The notes under the pieces were generated by a model. It saw only the letters and a list, made by a program, of their open reading frames with translations, had not been told where the DNA came from and searched no databases. The position numbers were made by a program, and so were the translations under genes. Below, one piece after another: positions 53,210 to 64,000 of a stretch of 64,000 nucleotides of DNA (the first letter of the stretch is position 1; each line of letters begins with the position of its first letter). Origin of the DNA: Salticus scenicus (lineage: Eukaryota > Arthropoda > Arachnida > Araneae > Salticidae); the NCBI GenBank assembly GCA_963930645.1, contig CAWVNO010002549.1:937295-1001294 (forward strand), given 5' to 3'.

Positions 53210-54560
53210 TTTTATATACACAGCTTAATATATTTGGCCGATAAATATCCAAATTAAACTTGTTAACACTTACGCTGACGCAGTTAAAAATTATTAAGCT
53301 AAAATTCTCGTGATTTGGTCGACATTTAACATTTTTATTGCAGATAACATTCTGATTTCAGTATATTTTGTCTATGGTAGAATGACAATTTTGTTAAAAA
53401 TGGCTTTGAATTGTGTTTAATTTTCAGCATGTTATAATTAAAAATTGCTTTTTTTCTTTCTTCTTCATTTTCAAAGAAAATTTTAAAGTTCCAAAATATA
53501 CTTATGTAGCATTCTCATGCAAATGAATACAGGAATTGAGTAGTATCCCAATAATAATATGCTACAGCCAGAACGTTTTTCAAGTATTGCTTTTTACAAC
53601 GGGATTCAAAAAACGTAGCATTACTTTAAATTTTTGCTTTTACCATTTCTGATATTTGGCAAAAATTTCACTGTAATATATGAGTTATAACATGTCCTTG
53701 ACTTTTCTGAATTCTCGAGATAATTCCTCAAACAAAGTTTGAGATATATGGCTAAATATTTGGCTGGTAAATTATCCAAAGGAAACTTGTTAGCACATAC
53801 ACTGGCGCAGTTAAAAATTATTAAGATAATATGCTCATGTTTCATTCAATATTTAACATTTTTATTACAGATAACATTCTGATTGCAGTACATGTTTGAA
53901 TAATCTAGAACAACAATTTTGTTAAACATGTCTTTGAAATATATTTAACACCCTGCATGTTATAATTAAAAAATGTTAAAAACATTTTAAATTACCTTAC
54001 TAAATAATCCTTAAGAGTTGGCGATATATTTCGGCCTTCATCCGAGGCCATCTTCAAAGCCCGATGACATAAACTATGTCATCGTTTATGTCATCGGGCT
54101 TTGAAGATGGCCTCGGATGAAGGCCGAAATATATCGCCAACTCTTAAGGATTATTTAGTAAGGTAATTTAAAATGTTTTTAATAAATTTAAATCCTTTTA
54201 TAAATGTAATAAAAAATTAAAAAATGTTTTTTTTTTTTCTTTTCTTTTATCTTTTATCTTTTTTTTTTTCTTTTTCAAATTTTAAAGAAAACATTAAAAT
54301 TACAAAAATGTATATAGCAGCCTCATGCAAATAAATACGGAAATTTAGGAGTATTCCAATAGTAATATGCTACAGTGAGAACGCTTTTTATATAGTAATT
54401 TTTACAGCGGGATTCAAAAACATTTGATTTGTTTCAAAAATTTCCTTTTCCTATTTCAGCTCTTTGGCAAACATTTCATTCAGATATATGAGTTTTAACA
54501 TGCTCTTAACTTTTCTGAAGTTTCAAGATAATTTCTAAAATATTGTTTGAAATATGTAAC
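53210..54560 (+). repeat. Old tandem duplication, unit about 540 bp, split by a palindrome
   Basis: 53222-53500 matches 53760-53970 (GGNCGATAAATATCCAAATT-type block, CGCAGTTAAAAATTATTAAG, ATTTAACATTTTTATT, CAGATAACATTCTGATT, CATGTTATAATTAAAAA). 53510-53760 matches 54310-54560 (CTCATGCAAATNAATAC, AATATGCTACAG, ACNGCGGGATTCAAAAA, ATATATGAGTTNTAACATG, CTTTTCTGAA). This is about two full units. The palindrome at 53976-54182 sits in the second unit. Non-coding. Confidence 0.75.
53976..54182. repeat. Near-perfect snap-back palindrome, arms 99 bp
   Basis: Arms 53976-54074 and 54084-54182 are inverses without a mismatch I can see, around a 9-base loop TATGTCATC. The right arm contains GGCCTCGGATGAAGGCCGAA followed by ATATATCGCC, again a GATGA, short stem, GAAA arrangement. 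It interrupts a tandem duplication and is therefore a later insertion. Confidence 0.92.
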
Positions 54561-56649
54561 TAAATGTTTAAAATGTATTGAACTGTACTAAATATAATAA
54601 ATGATATGGTTGTACTTTTTGAGATTTTTTACATGAATATATTTTTTCATACTGCAATCACAATATAGAGATCTTTAAAATCTTTAGAACTATGAGTATT
54701 TTTAATTAAAAAAAAAAAAAAAAAAAAGAATTAATTGCGCAATCACTAGCGTAAACAGAATTTTTCAGCAGTGTCTGTGAACTGGATGTAAAACATTTTT
54801 AATACTGAGATCCAAAAAAATTAACCCTCCTTCTTTAATTTGTAAAATCTAAATAATTTAATATTTTTAGATTTAGAGTATACTACTAAAATATGAACGA
54901 TGTGTTTTAAAAATATATTAATTGTTTGAATTACAAAATTAAATTTACTAATGCAAGTCTTTAAAATGTAAAATGTAAGTCGTTAAAATGTAAGTCTTTG
55001 TCATAATGGCCTAAACGCTTTACTGTGTGATAAGTTGTAGCATTGTGGATTATTAACCCATTTAAAGCCATAAAATCTTAAATTGTGCTATGCTAGACAG
55101 ATTTTTAGTAGTTTAAGAATTTATAGTTCAATAAATTATGGTCGATACATACTGATTAAACCCCTAAAATAATAATTACCAACTCATTAAAATACCAATT
55201 TCAGAAAACTGTGAAAACTGCAACTTTCTATACTCTGTAATGACAATCTATATGTCTAGAAATCATGAAATTTTATTTACGTTGTTATTATAAAATCTTG
55301 GTGTGAAAATTGGTTTTGTTCGACCTTTTCAACCCAATCCAGTTCTACTGTGTATTAAATTCATGAAATGCAGACACTAGTTTAAAGTTTAAAAAAACAA
55401 ATTATTCAAAGCTTTAAAACAAGGGCATGAGACAATTGCCTAACAGAATAACAGAATTCCGTGACCTCCATTTTCACTTTAATATAAAACAATACATGCA
55501 TTCATATTAACAATAAATTTATCAGCGACCTAAATGTCGTCAAGTTTTGATTTACTCCTCAGTACCGCATTTCAGCTAAAATGATGTAATAACAGTACAG
55601 CAAGAACGATTTTATCATGATTTTTATGGACTGAAGAATTAATTTACATTCATACGCAACCTAGTTTCCAACAAATTTATTCAAAGCTAATTTACTGTTA
55701 ATTTCTCAAAACTCAAAAGCTTTCCTTCCAAACTCGTAACTAGTGTCTACCCCTTGCAGAGCACCTTTCAAAATCTCTGTTAAGAATTCTAACCCAACTC
55801 GACTTCTTCGAAAATTCCGCTTTAAAAATTTCCTACTGAAATTCTGTCAGACCTCACACGCGTATCACAAGGATATAGTTACTCCAAAAACTTCTGAGCA
55901 TATCTTGCGAAAATTTAGAGGATATAGCCAATTTTTTTTTTTTTTTTTTTTTTTTTCTGTATCGCTACAGATTATCACTACAAATATCGACATGAATTTT
56001 TTGAAAAAAAAAAAAAAAATAAATAAATAAAAGTAAATAAAAATATTTTTTTTTTACAATGTGTAACATTTTCTGAACCGTGAAGCTTTTTCATCAATAC
56101 ATACAAATAATTAAAATCAATTTTAAAGCAGTGCATCATTTTGTTTGTCAATAAATATGTACCTTAAGGCTACATTTTTTTTCTTTTTTTTTTTTTGACA
56201 ATTAGGGGAAAAAATGTACTTTTATCTAAACGGAAACTCGGTTTTCACAAAATCAAAAGTTTTCAATCTTTAATAGGATGATAACCGTCAACTCATTTTG
56301 AAAGTCAACCAGTTATGTGAGATAACCATTGTGAAAACGAATGTTGGTTTAGTTTGTGAAACTTAGCACCGAAGTCGGCTTTTTTATTACTCACATTCTT
56401 GGACTTTACGAATACCTACATATCAATATTTATTGGTTAATAATGAATTGGCTTTATTGGTTAAAAAATCTTTACTGAAGGAATTTGTGCCTAAATTTTA
56501 TGGAAATTAACCAGTATGTGGTGCTATAATTTCGAACGATATTAAAGAATATTTTGTGATAGCAAGGACCACTAGTATTTTTTTTTTATAATTACATTTG
56601 ATCTAATAAATTTTATATAATAAAAAAGACACGTTTAAAATCATAACAT
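54561..56649. other. AT-rich region, no gene
   Basis: A-run 54709-54727, poly-T 55931-55957, A-run with AAAT 56005-56030, T-run 56176-56197. A forward frame at 55743-56030 starts in complex sequence (CTTGCAGAGCACCTTTCAAA) but runs into simple repeats and has no recognisable motif. Confidence 0.45.
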
Positions 56650-57275
56650 TGTTTAATAACGAATAAAGTTCCCGATACTTTTATCTATTCCTAAAGAAAC
56701 TAAAAAATAAATAAATAAATAAAACAATCGAAAATCTTGTTTTGAGCTTCGAAAATTCCAATATATTTATATCTCCTGCATAATAAAAGAAACATGTAAT
56801 CACACATCTTGAATATAACTACATAACTAAAAATACTTTATAAATAGAAATTCCATTTTTCATTTTATCCGAAGCTTAAGGCAATAACGCACAATAATGA
56901 AATTGATTATTGTTTACTTATTATGCCTGCTCTCAAAAATTTAATTTTTAATTCTTCAAAAACACAAAAGAAAACAATACATAAAAGTGAGAAGAAATAT
57001 AACGGATAATATATAAATAAATTGCAATTGTTTTACATAGCTAGTTATAAGCATTATTTAAGTCAAATCTTTTTTTAAAGCAATGTTTAAAAAGGTAAAG
57101 CATCATATGCATGAATAAAAGTTTTGAAATTTTTATTTATTGCTCGTCTTCATTAAATATTTATCTTTTGAATAATTATATTGTGAGTTTTTGAAAAATA
57201 ATATTGAAACATAATCACTTCTGAAGTTTAAACGAATGAAAGAATCTGATTATTCAGCTAAATATATATATTTTT
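56650..57275 (+). repeat. Dispersed repeat R2, copy 2
   Basis: Shares with 60770-61350, in order: TACTTTTATCT, AATATATTTATA, GCATAATAAAAGAAAC, TTTTTCATTTTATCCGAAGC, AATGAAATTGAT, TGCCTGCTCTCAAAAATTTA, AAGCATCATATG, TTTATTTATTGCTCGTCTTC and AAACGAATGAAAGAAT. Spacing is conserved over about 600 bp. Confidence 0.75.
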
Positions 57276-57884
57276 GAAAGTAAAATTATATATAGACAGA
57301 CCTTTAGAAATTTTACTCACGAAGCCAAAGTGTTTCTATGATATAATTTAATAATAATAATAATAATAATATATATATATATATTTATTTATTTAGAAAA
57401 ATTATACAAAAGAATTCCTTAGATAAGAGTCAGAAATATGTTATTTAAATATGCTTACATTTATACTGCATATCTTAATGATTATATAATATATAGTAGT
57501 ATAACATAATTTTAGTACAATAATTTATTTCAATTATATGCATAAAAGCTTTACTGTTTTAAAAATATGTACAAATTGTTACAATATGTATGTTAAAAAC
57601 TTTTCTTGTGAAAATCATCTTATTTTGCTTTCAACTCATTTTCGTGGAGTTTTTTGAAATATAAATAGGCTCAAAAGAGCCCGAAAACAGGACAAGGGAA
57701 AAATTTAATATTTACCTAATCGATTGGTGACACATGTTTAATTTTTAAAATAATTTTCAAGAACATTCCAAATAATTTGAAGTAGAATCTTTGAATTTCG
57801 AAAACTGAAGTTAAATATAAGAATATTCTAAATATAAAACTAATTTATGGTGCAACTGCACAAAAATATCTCTAAAGATTTGAG
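57276..57884. other. AT-rich spacer
   Basis: AAT/TA microsatellite at 57348-57384. No gene. Confidence 0.45.
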
Positions 57885-58080
57885 TATTAGTTCTTGTGCT
57901 GGATTTTCTGGAAAACATTTGTCACACACAAATAGACAATCTGGCTGGCAGACATTTTTTAACAATGGTCAAATTGTGTTCTGAACCTCCCAAAACGCGT
58001 AAATCCATTAAAAACTGCCCATACGATGCAATGAGTATTAAAGACGTCATACATACATTCCAATGTCTGATTTTCATCAT
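57885..58080 (-). repeat. Dispersed repeat R1, fragment
   Basis: On the minus strand: AGTTTTTAATGGATTTACGC, GTTTTGGGAGGTTCAGAACA, CAATTTGACCATTGTTAAAA and a shortened GTCTGCCAGCCAGATTGTCT tract. This matches R1 from its GATGGATTTACACGTTTTG block onward. Confidence 0.6.
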
Positions 58081-58531
58081 ATATTAGCTTATATATTACA
58101 TATTTAGATTCATTACATATATCTGAAATAATGCGGTTAATTGTCTTTGAAATATGCTTCCTGAGACATTTTGACTACGCAAAAATTCATAGAAGTTTCA
58201 ACGCTAGGACTCTGAGCATAGGAATTTCGCATTTTCTCTAGGCCGTCCGGAAAACATTCTGAAATGTTCCACAAAAGAATAGAACATCTGTGGGGCATTA
58301 CAAGTGACAGCGTATATCCTTGATACGTTTTAGAGATTAAGAAAGCAGTAAGAACGGAAGTCAAAATTTTTAAGAATGGAATTCTTTCTTCAATTGGATG
58401 TAGAAAAAATTAAAAATAAGGTAATATTATTTCTTTTTGTCCCATAGGTTTTCTTATTGCCCATGCAGGATCGTGTTTCATTTTTTTTTGTCAATAAATA
58501 ACTTATGCTTTCTTTATCTTTATACACACAC

Positions 58532-58562
<31 letters not shown>

Positions 58563-59052
58563 AAACGCACTTACGCAAGCACACACACACTAAACACTTA
58601 TATGCAAACACACACACATATGTTTATATATATATATATAAATTTTCTTTCACATGTTACAAAGTTTTATGCTTTATAAGCATTCGTTTTAGTGGGTGAT
58701 TTTGCATAATTAGTTCCACTGGATGAATTTCTTTGACACAGAACAAGTTTTCTTTTTTTTTTTTTTTTTTTCCAAAAAAAGTTACGAATGAAACTCTAAA
58801 AATATTTACATCTTTATCTAATTCAATATCCGTTATTATCTGGAAAACAAAACAGTTCTTAGCTCTTATCAATGTTTTTGTTTTTAACATACATAATCGG
58901 CATACGTTATATTGATCTAAACATTATTTTCTTTCTGTCTAGAGTTATGCTTCAACGATTTTGTGAGGAAAAAAAAAGCTATTAAATATTTATTTACTTA
59001 TTTTCTAAACTTCTAACACAAAACCGATAAATGGTAGCTTTTGACACTTAAA

Positions 59053-59089
<37 letters not shown>

Positions 59090-59129
59090 TATAATAAATT
59101 CTAAAGATGCTCTAATTTTGCCAATAATT
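58081..59129. other. AT-rich stretch with CA microsatellite
   Basis: A compound (CA)n/(CACATA)n microsatellite at about 58524-58620 and a poly-T of 37 bases at 59047-59084. Reading frames here are simple-repeat artefacts. Confidence 0.5.
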
Positions 59130-59500
59130 TGGCACAATATTATAAAATAGCTATTAGTTTATTTGATGACTTGACCTTCTGTCGTCATTCGACGTCATGC
59201 CGAAATTTAACCAATAGGAGCCTTAATTTACCCCACAAATAAAGGACTATAGCCAATCACAGCGCATCTTTTCCCCACAAACAAAGGGAAACTCCGCGTC
59301 GTTCTAGTCGTCCTTTCTGCTAGTTCGTCATGGTTTTTCACCTACAATAGCCTCGTGTAATTTTCCAATACTTCCAGCTTTTCTTACTTCCTTAGCTCCT
59401 TAGTCCAACCTTCACCGGACTTCAAATTGACTTTGAAGCTATTCCCGTTATTAGAAGACTTAACTGTTGACTTTGAAAGGAAAATTATATAAAAAAACTG
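59130..59500 (+). promoter_or_regulatory. Complex block with CCAAT boxes, possible promoter or LTR
   Basis: More balanced composition than its flanks. Two CCAAT-type motifs (AACCAATAGGAG and AGCCAATCACAGCGC) are about 50 bp apart, followed by ACTCCGCGTCGTTCTAGTCG. No TATA box at a proper distance, no LTR ends and no downstream gene are seen. A solo LTR remnant or an orphan promoter are both possible. Confidence 0.25.
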
Positions 59501-59719
59501 CTCATCAATCATTAAATAGCTCTTTACACAAAAACCTTTTGTTAGGAAAACGCTTTATTTTCTTCTATATTCAACAACAGAAAGATATATAGAAGAAATA
59601 TTTTCATCTATATTCAAAATTTAAAATTTCTTCACACAGCATAAACCTAACGAAAACACTACTGGTTTCGAAAACATATGGCATTTATTCCACAGGTGCA
59701 AACACGTGCCGCTGCCTTG

Positions 59720-59910
59720 AAAGCAAAAGCAAGAAAGCATTTGATTTGTAAAAAATTTGGCTTTCGGTTTTGATGGATTTATACATTTTGAAATGTATAA
59801 AATATGTTGCGAACATTTTTAGAAAATGCCTCTCCGTGTGTTTATGCGCGACGAAAAATTTTGTAACAACTCAAGCTTAGAAAGAAATGCAAGTAATGCA
59901 CAATATTTAA
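59720..59910 (+). repeat. Dispersed repeat R1, fragment
   Basis: AAGAAAGCATTTGATTTGTA, TTTTGATGGATTTATACATT, GCGAACATTTTTAGAAAATG and CTCCGTGTGTTTATGCGCGA follow R1 order. The ATATCTCAAGAA block is replaced by CAACTCAAGCTTAGAAAGAA. Confidence 0.6.
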
Positions 59911-59999
59911 TATAAATTTATATTTATTTTCACCTTAAAATATATTGTTATCTATTTAACGTTGGTGCAAATTTCCTAACAGATGTCACTGCTATACTG

Positions 60000-60490
60000 T
60001 GATTTCTAATAGAAGACGATATCTCAGCTTCTATTGTGTTTGATTACAAATAAGTCCGGTATGTAAAAGAATTGTTTTGAAAATCTATGCTGAATTGAAA
60101 TTAGTATATATCGACGAACAGTTGGAGATTTCCCTATGAATAGAAAGGCTATAATAGATCCGTTGCTATTGTGTATAACTGCACAAATATTAAAAAGTAA
60201 GAAATCAAATAAGAAATAATATGGTGATTCAATTTGGGGCATATCGTTTGAGAGTTTCCGCTTTTATTCTTCATTTTTTCCCCGTGAATGAGAAAGGATA
60301 TGTCTTAGCTTCTATTGTATGTAATTTCAAAATATATTATACATATGATAACTGTTATGGAAATTCTATATGATGTAATTTGGACAATTTATTGGACGAC
60401 AAGTTGCGCTAAAAATTTTCACATTCTGTTTCTACATAGTTTCATACTAGCATTGATTGTTTATAACTGCATCTGTAAAAATTTTATTGG
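60000..60490 (+). repeat. Diverged tandem duplication, about 275 bp
   Basis: GAAGACGATATCTCAGCTTC with TATTGTGTTTGATT (60014) is matched by AAAGGATATGTCTTAGCTTC with TATTGTATGTAATT (60291). Later blocks CGACGAACAGTTGGAGATTT and CGACAAGTTGCGCTAAAAAT, then TTGTGTATAACTGCA and TTGTTTATAACTGCA, keep the same spacing. Non-coding. Confidence 0.65.
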
Positions 60491-60617
60491 GTGAGATTAT
60501 TATTGAATTTTTTGCATGCTAATAAGTATATAATATTACTTTATACAGAATGATATGAAAAAATAAAATATGATTGCTACAACATACCAGTTATATGTTA
60601 AAAATAGATATATAATA

Positions 60618-60748
60618 AATATTATTTTAGGTATTTAATAAATATTAGGTGTATATTAAATATAATAAATAAATTTAGGTATTTAATAAATATTAGGTAT
60701 AGATTAAATATAATAAATAAATTTAGGTATATAATAAATATTACTTAT
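60618..60748 (+). repeat. Tandem repeat, about 48-52 bp, three units
   Basis: AGGTATTTAATAAATATTAG and TATTAAATATAATAAATAAA repeat in order, ending in a partial unit AGGTATATAATAAATATTAC. Confidence 0.8.
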
Positions 60749-60769
60749 AATCAAAATCTGTTTGAAAAT

Positions 60770-61350
60770 AAAATCTTTAATAAAGAATAAAATCCCTCAT
60801 ATTTTTATCTGTTTTTAAAGAAATACCAAAATAAAGAAAATCGTGCTTTCAACTTTGAAAACTTTAATATATTTATAGTTTATGCATGATAAAAGAAAAA
60901 TATTTTACCTTGAATATCCCTTCATAAATATAAATTCAATTTTTCATTTCTTCTAGAGCTGAAGCCGATAGCACAAGAGAATGAAATTGATTTTTTTTTT
61001 TTTTTTTTTTTTTTTAATGTCTGCATTTAAACTTTAAATTTTTAATAGTTCTGAAACAGAAAAGAGAATAAAATACAAATATAGGAGATGAGAAGGATGA
61101 AAAAGCGATAAAATATTTAAAAGTTGTTTTATATTGGTAGTTTAAAGCATTATTTTAACACGAGACTTACTAAAACAACGTCCAAATATGTAAAGCATCA
61201 TATGTATTTAATAAATTTTTACCATTTGTATTTATTGCACGTCTTCATGAAATAATAATTTATTAAATAAATATATTGTGATTTTCGGATGAAAAATATT
61301 GAATCACTGATTTTCAAAGAGTAAACGAATAAAAGAATATGCGTATTTAG
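60770..61350 (+). repeat. Dispersed repeat R2, copy 3
   Basis: Same order of blocks as at 56650-57275, with TTTATAGTTTATGCATGATA, TTTTTCATTTCTTCTAGAGC, AATGAAATTGAT, AAAGCATCATATG and TTTATTGCACGTCTTCATGA. A poly-T of about 25 bases (60991-61015) replaces TATTGTTTACTTATTATGCC. Confidence 0.75.
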
Positions 61351-64000
61351 CTTAAAAAAAAAAAAAAAAAGAAATAAAAGAAAAAATAAAAGGAAAACGA
61401 TAAACTATGCGGTGTCCATAGATTATGAACACTTTCCAACTGTACATACTTGTCGTGTCGTTCAATTTTCAATGTACGTTGAATATGTGATACCACAACG
61501 GACAGACAACAGAACAAAAATACAATCCGATAAATTACTGAATTCATAATCACTCTAAACTTTGTTGTAAAGTGTGGTGCTAAGACTATTAACAAAAACG
61601 ATAATTCGATCCCAGGAATCTCCAAATGTAGACTTTAATGTATCTGAATATTTTACCGTATCTATCTAAACCTTAATTCTAAACATATAAAATACTTTTG
61701 AAAACATATGAACAAGATATATCAATTTCATTTACATTTGTACTCTGTGAAGTTACTTCAGTATGATTTATGAAAATACCTCTCATAAAGACAATGCATT
61801 GGCATACCTTTTGGATGTCCCTGTTGTGTTATTTATGTCATTTAAACAGGAAATATTCTATAGTGAAGAGTTCTATACATATCATTTTGAAGAAGTTCCG
61901 GAAATGTGTAAGGACGCTAGAGACGAACAGATATATAGTCAGAGAAACAGGCAGTCAAATTAACAGAAACACAGACAAATATACGAATTAAAATCATAAT
62001 GATTCTTCAACATCATTAGAAAACGTTAAACGCGATTAATTCAAACGAATATACTTTTCTAGGAATTTCCTATTATGAACCTTAATATAACTGAATAATT
62101 TTGTGTGGCCCTGTAAATATTAATGCTAATCATTATTGTATTATATATATTTATAAGCATATCAATGATCATTATCTATTTCTAATATTGTTTATAATCC
62201 AACTATTTTTATAGTTATTAAGGGTGTTTAATTTCTGGATATCTAAAATATTGTCATTGATTAGTGAATAGCCAAAACGATCAAATGTTAAAACTCTGTT
62301 TGTATTAATTTTTCAAATTATGTTTACATAAAATATTTTTATCTGAATTTCAATATGAAATTGCTTTAAATATGGCAAATAAATATTTTGTTTTCATTAA
62401 TTGATTAATGTGGTTAATTACTAAATGTGTAAAACATCTCACTTAATTTTTTGCAGTAAATTTATGTGCTAGCAGGCATTTCTGTTATTTGACATTGGTA
62501 GCATGTATGGACTCGACATTTTAATTGGTTTAAAAAAATTTTAGTTTCTACGTCACAATAGAGTTTAAGCAATGGACAATTTGCGATGATTAAGGATTCC
62601 CATTTATAGGCTGTTTAGGGTTTAGGAAGGAGGTATAGTCACGAATAGAGAAAATCGTTAAGACATGATTGAACATAATCGTTATAATTTTTTTCGGCAA
62701 GAATGTTTTGATTAGTTATTTGAATGGAGATGAGGACTACTACATGAAAAATATTTACACTAAAACATAATTTATCTATATATGAACGACTTTAATTTAA
62801 GCAATTTTTAAACTGGAAATTTTAAAAGGTGTATTAAGAACAGCATTATTGTCATTTGCTTGATGTAAAATGTCAATACTAGGAAAACTCCATTTTGTAA
62901 ATATTATTGTAAATAATATAAATATTAGAAAATATAACAAATAAAAAAGATTTATCTGGTTCACCGTACTTGTCGACAAAAATGACGAATGTCAGCAAAA
63001 AACGACGAAAAATTATATACTACTAATATATTAAAAAGATCTGTGTATATTACTTGCTTTCATGTATAAATTATTATTACCGAAATTCATACACAGTTTT
63101 CATTAAAGCGATTTGTTCTTATAGGAACAAACATTTTAGAATAATTCTGGGCATATTATGAAAAAAAACCTTTTATCAGTCAGCACTAAACTAGTCGCGT
63201 AAACCAAAATAAATAAATAAATAATACAAATAGAAATAGAAATTTCTATGACTTTCACATTTAATTAATTATAAACAGGATGCATTTTACATTAATTCGT
63301 CCTTAAATTTCTAATTATTTCACTTGAAAGAAATTTAACTGTCACGTATAATGAGACTAGGTCAACGCTGACAATTTAAAGATGAAAGCTTAACGCATCA
63401 ATCCCAAGAAAGTTTAAAAATTTAATTAAGTACTTTGTATCTTTTTATTAATTTGAATACTTGAGTCGATTAAAAAAAAAAATGTGTTGCTTTTGGCATT
63501 TGTGTATGAAAGGTTATGGTATTCAGTTTAAAAAAAGATGAAAAAGTTCATTTTTTTCAATAATTTTCTTTATTTCCTCTTGTAAAATAAAAATATGACT
63601 TCTTAAGAAACATTAAGAATTTTTTTTAATTATTTAAGCAATATTTTATTCAATGTTTGTAAATTGGAATATTAGCCTCCTTAAAGTTAAGTGAATTTTT
63701 CATATAAATAAATATGAAAATAGGTAGAAAAACAACTACCTATGGGAAAACTTTTAACCTGTATAAACTAGTTACTAAAGTTGTGTAAGACATTCTCATA
63801 TATGAAATAATTAATTAATTTTATAGAATAATTCTTATAAAAAAATAATAAATCGGAATCAAAATCGTTATGATTATTTATAGGTATATTATTAACGTCA
63901 TAATGCTCTATTCTTTGGATAAACATTCGAAACTAAATGAGAACTTAAAATTCGAAACTTAAACAAAAGAAAATCTATTTCTGTCGATATACTGTAAAAC
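61351..64000. other. AT-rich region, no gene
   Basis: A-rich tract at 61354-61398. The reverse frame at 61347-61625 (92 codons) begins in complex sequence and ends in that A-rich tract; I see no motif. The forward frames at 61763-61991 overlap in two phases and have none either. The remainder is A/T-rich DNA without structure I can name. Confidence 0.45.

Overview
The window reads as AT-rich, repeat-dominated eukaryotic DNA, most likely from an arthropod and perhaps a chelicerate such as a spider. That guess rests on the mix of BEL/Pao and Ty3/gypsy remnants, a Tc1 element with a well-preserved transposase, mariner, pogo and hAT pieces, Helitron-like ends with internal tandem repeats, and tRNA-derived SINEs. 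No host protein-coding gene can be supported. Every recognisable protein fragment belongs to a mobile element, and every one of those genes is truncated or broken.

Layout. 1-0.9 kb: C-terminal end of a BEL/Pao pol gene, then its 3' LTR. 0.93-4.2 kb: a wrecked Ty3/gypsy element whose LTR holds a TTAA-flanked piggyBac-like MITE. 4.2-7.75 kb: low-complexity DNA. 7.75-8.6 kb: internally deleted mariner. 9.2-10.0 kb: two old dispersed repeats, called R2 and R1 here. 10.0-25.3 kb: the most unusual part. Two concentric pairs of inverted ends begin with the related termini CCCAAGCAGCAC / CCCAAGTAGCAC (outer, 10032 and 25275) and CCCAAGTAACAC (inner, 12594 and 22461). Each pair carries its own array of short palindromes, AGAACGTTCT outside and GTTGGGCCAAC inside. 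Between them sit snap-back palindromes, nested hAT MITEs with exact target-site duplications, Tc1-type MITEs and a palindrome holding two head-to-head tRNA-like sequences. 25.6-27.5 kb: three kinds of tandem repeat with Helitron-like 3' ends. 29.4-31.2 kb: a Tc1 element with intact TIRs and an insertion in its transposase gene. 32-33 kb: a TIR element with internal repeats. 34.4-37.3 kb: a nine-unit minisatellite with a duplicated flank, then a GC-richer block of unknown nature. 42-45 kb: reverse-strand R1 copies. 47.0-47.6 kb: a second tandem array with a Helitron-like end. 48.05-48.74 kb: a long-TIR MITE. 50.3-52.5 kb: a pogo/Tigger-like transposon with a degraded transposase and a C-terminal zinc-finger region. 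52.7-54.6 kb: a MITE, an old tandem duplication and a near-perfect palindrome. 56.6-61.4 kb: more R1/R2 copies and small tandem repeats. The rest is AT-rich DNA with microsatellites and long homopolymers.

The elements act as independent parasites and do not form a pathway. Their nesting gives a relative chronology: a MITE inside the gypsy LTR, a hAT inside a hAT, a Tc1 MITE inside an R1 copy, and an insert inside the Tc1 gene. All family calls come from reading motifs by eye. No search or alignment program was run.
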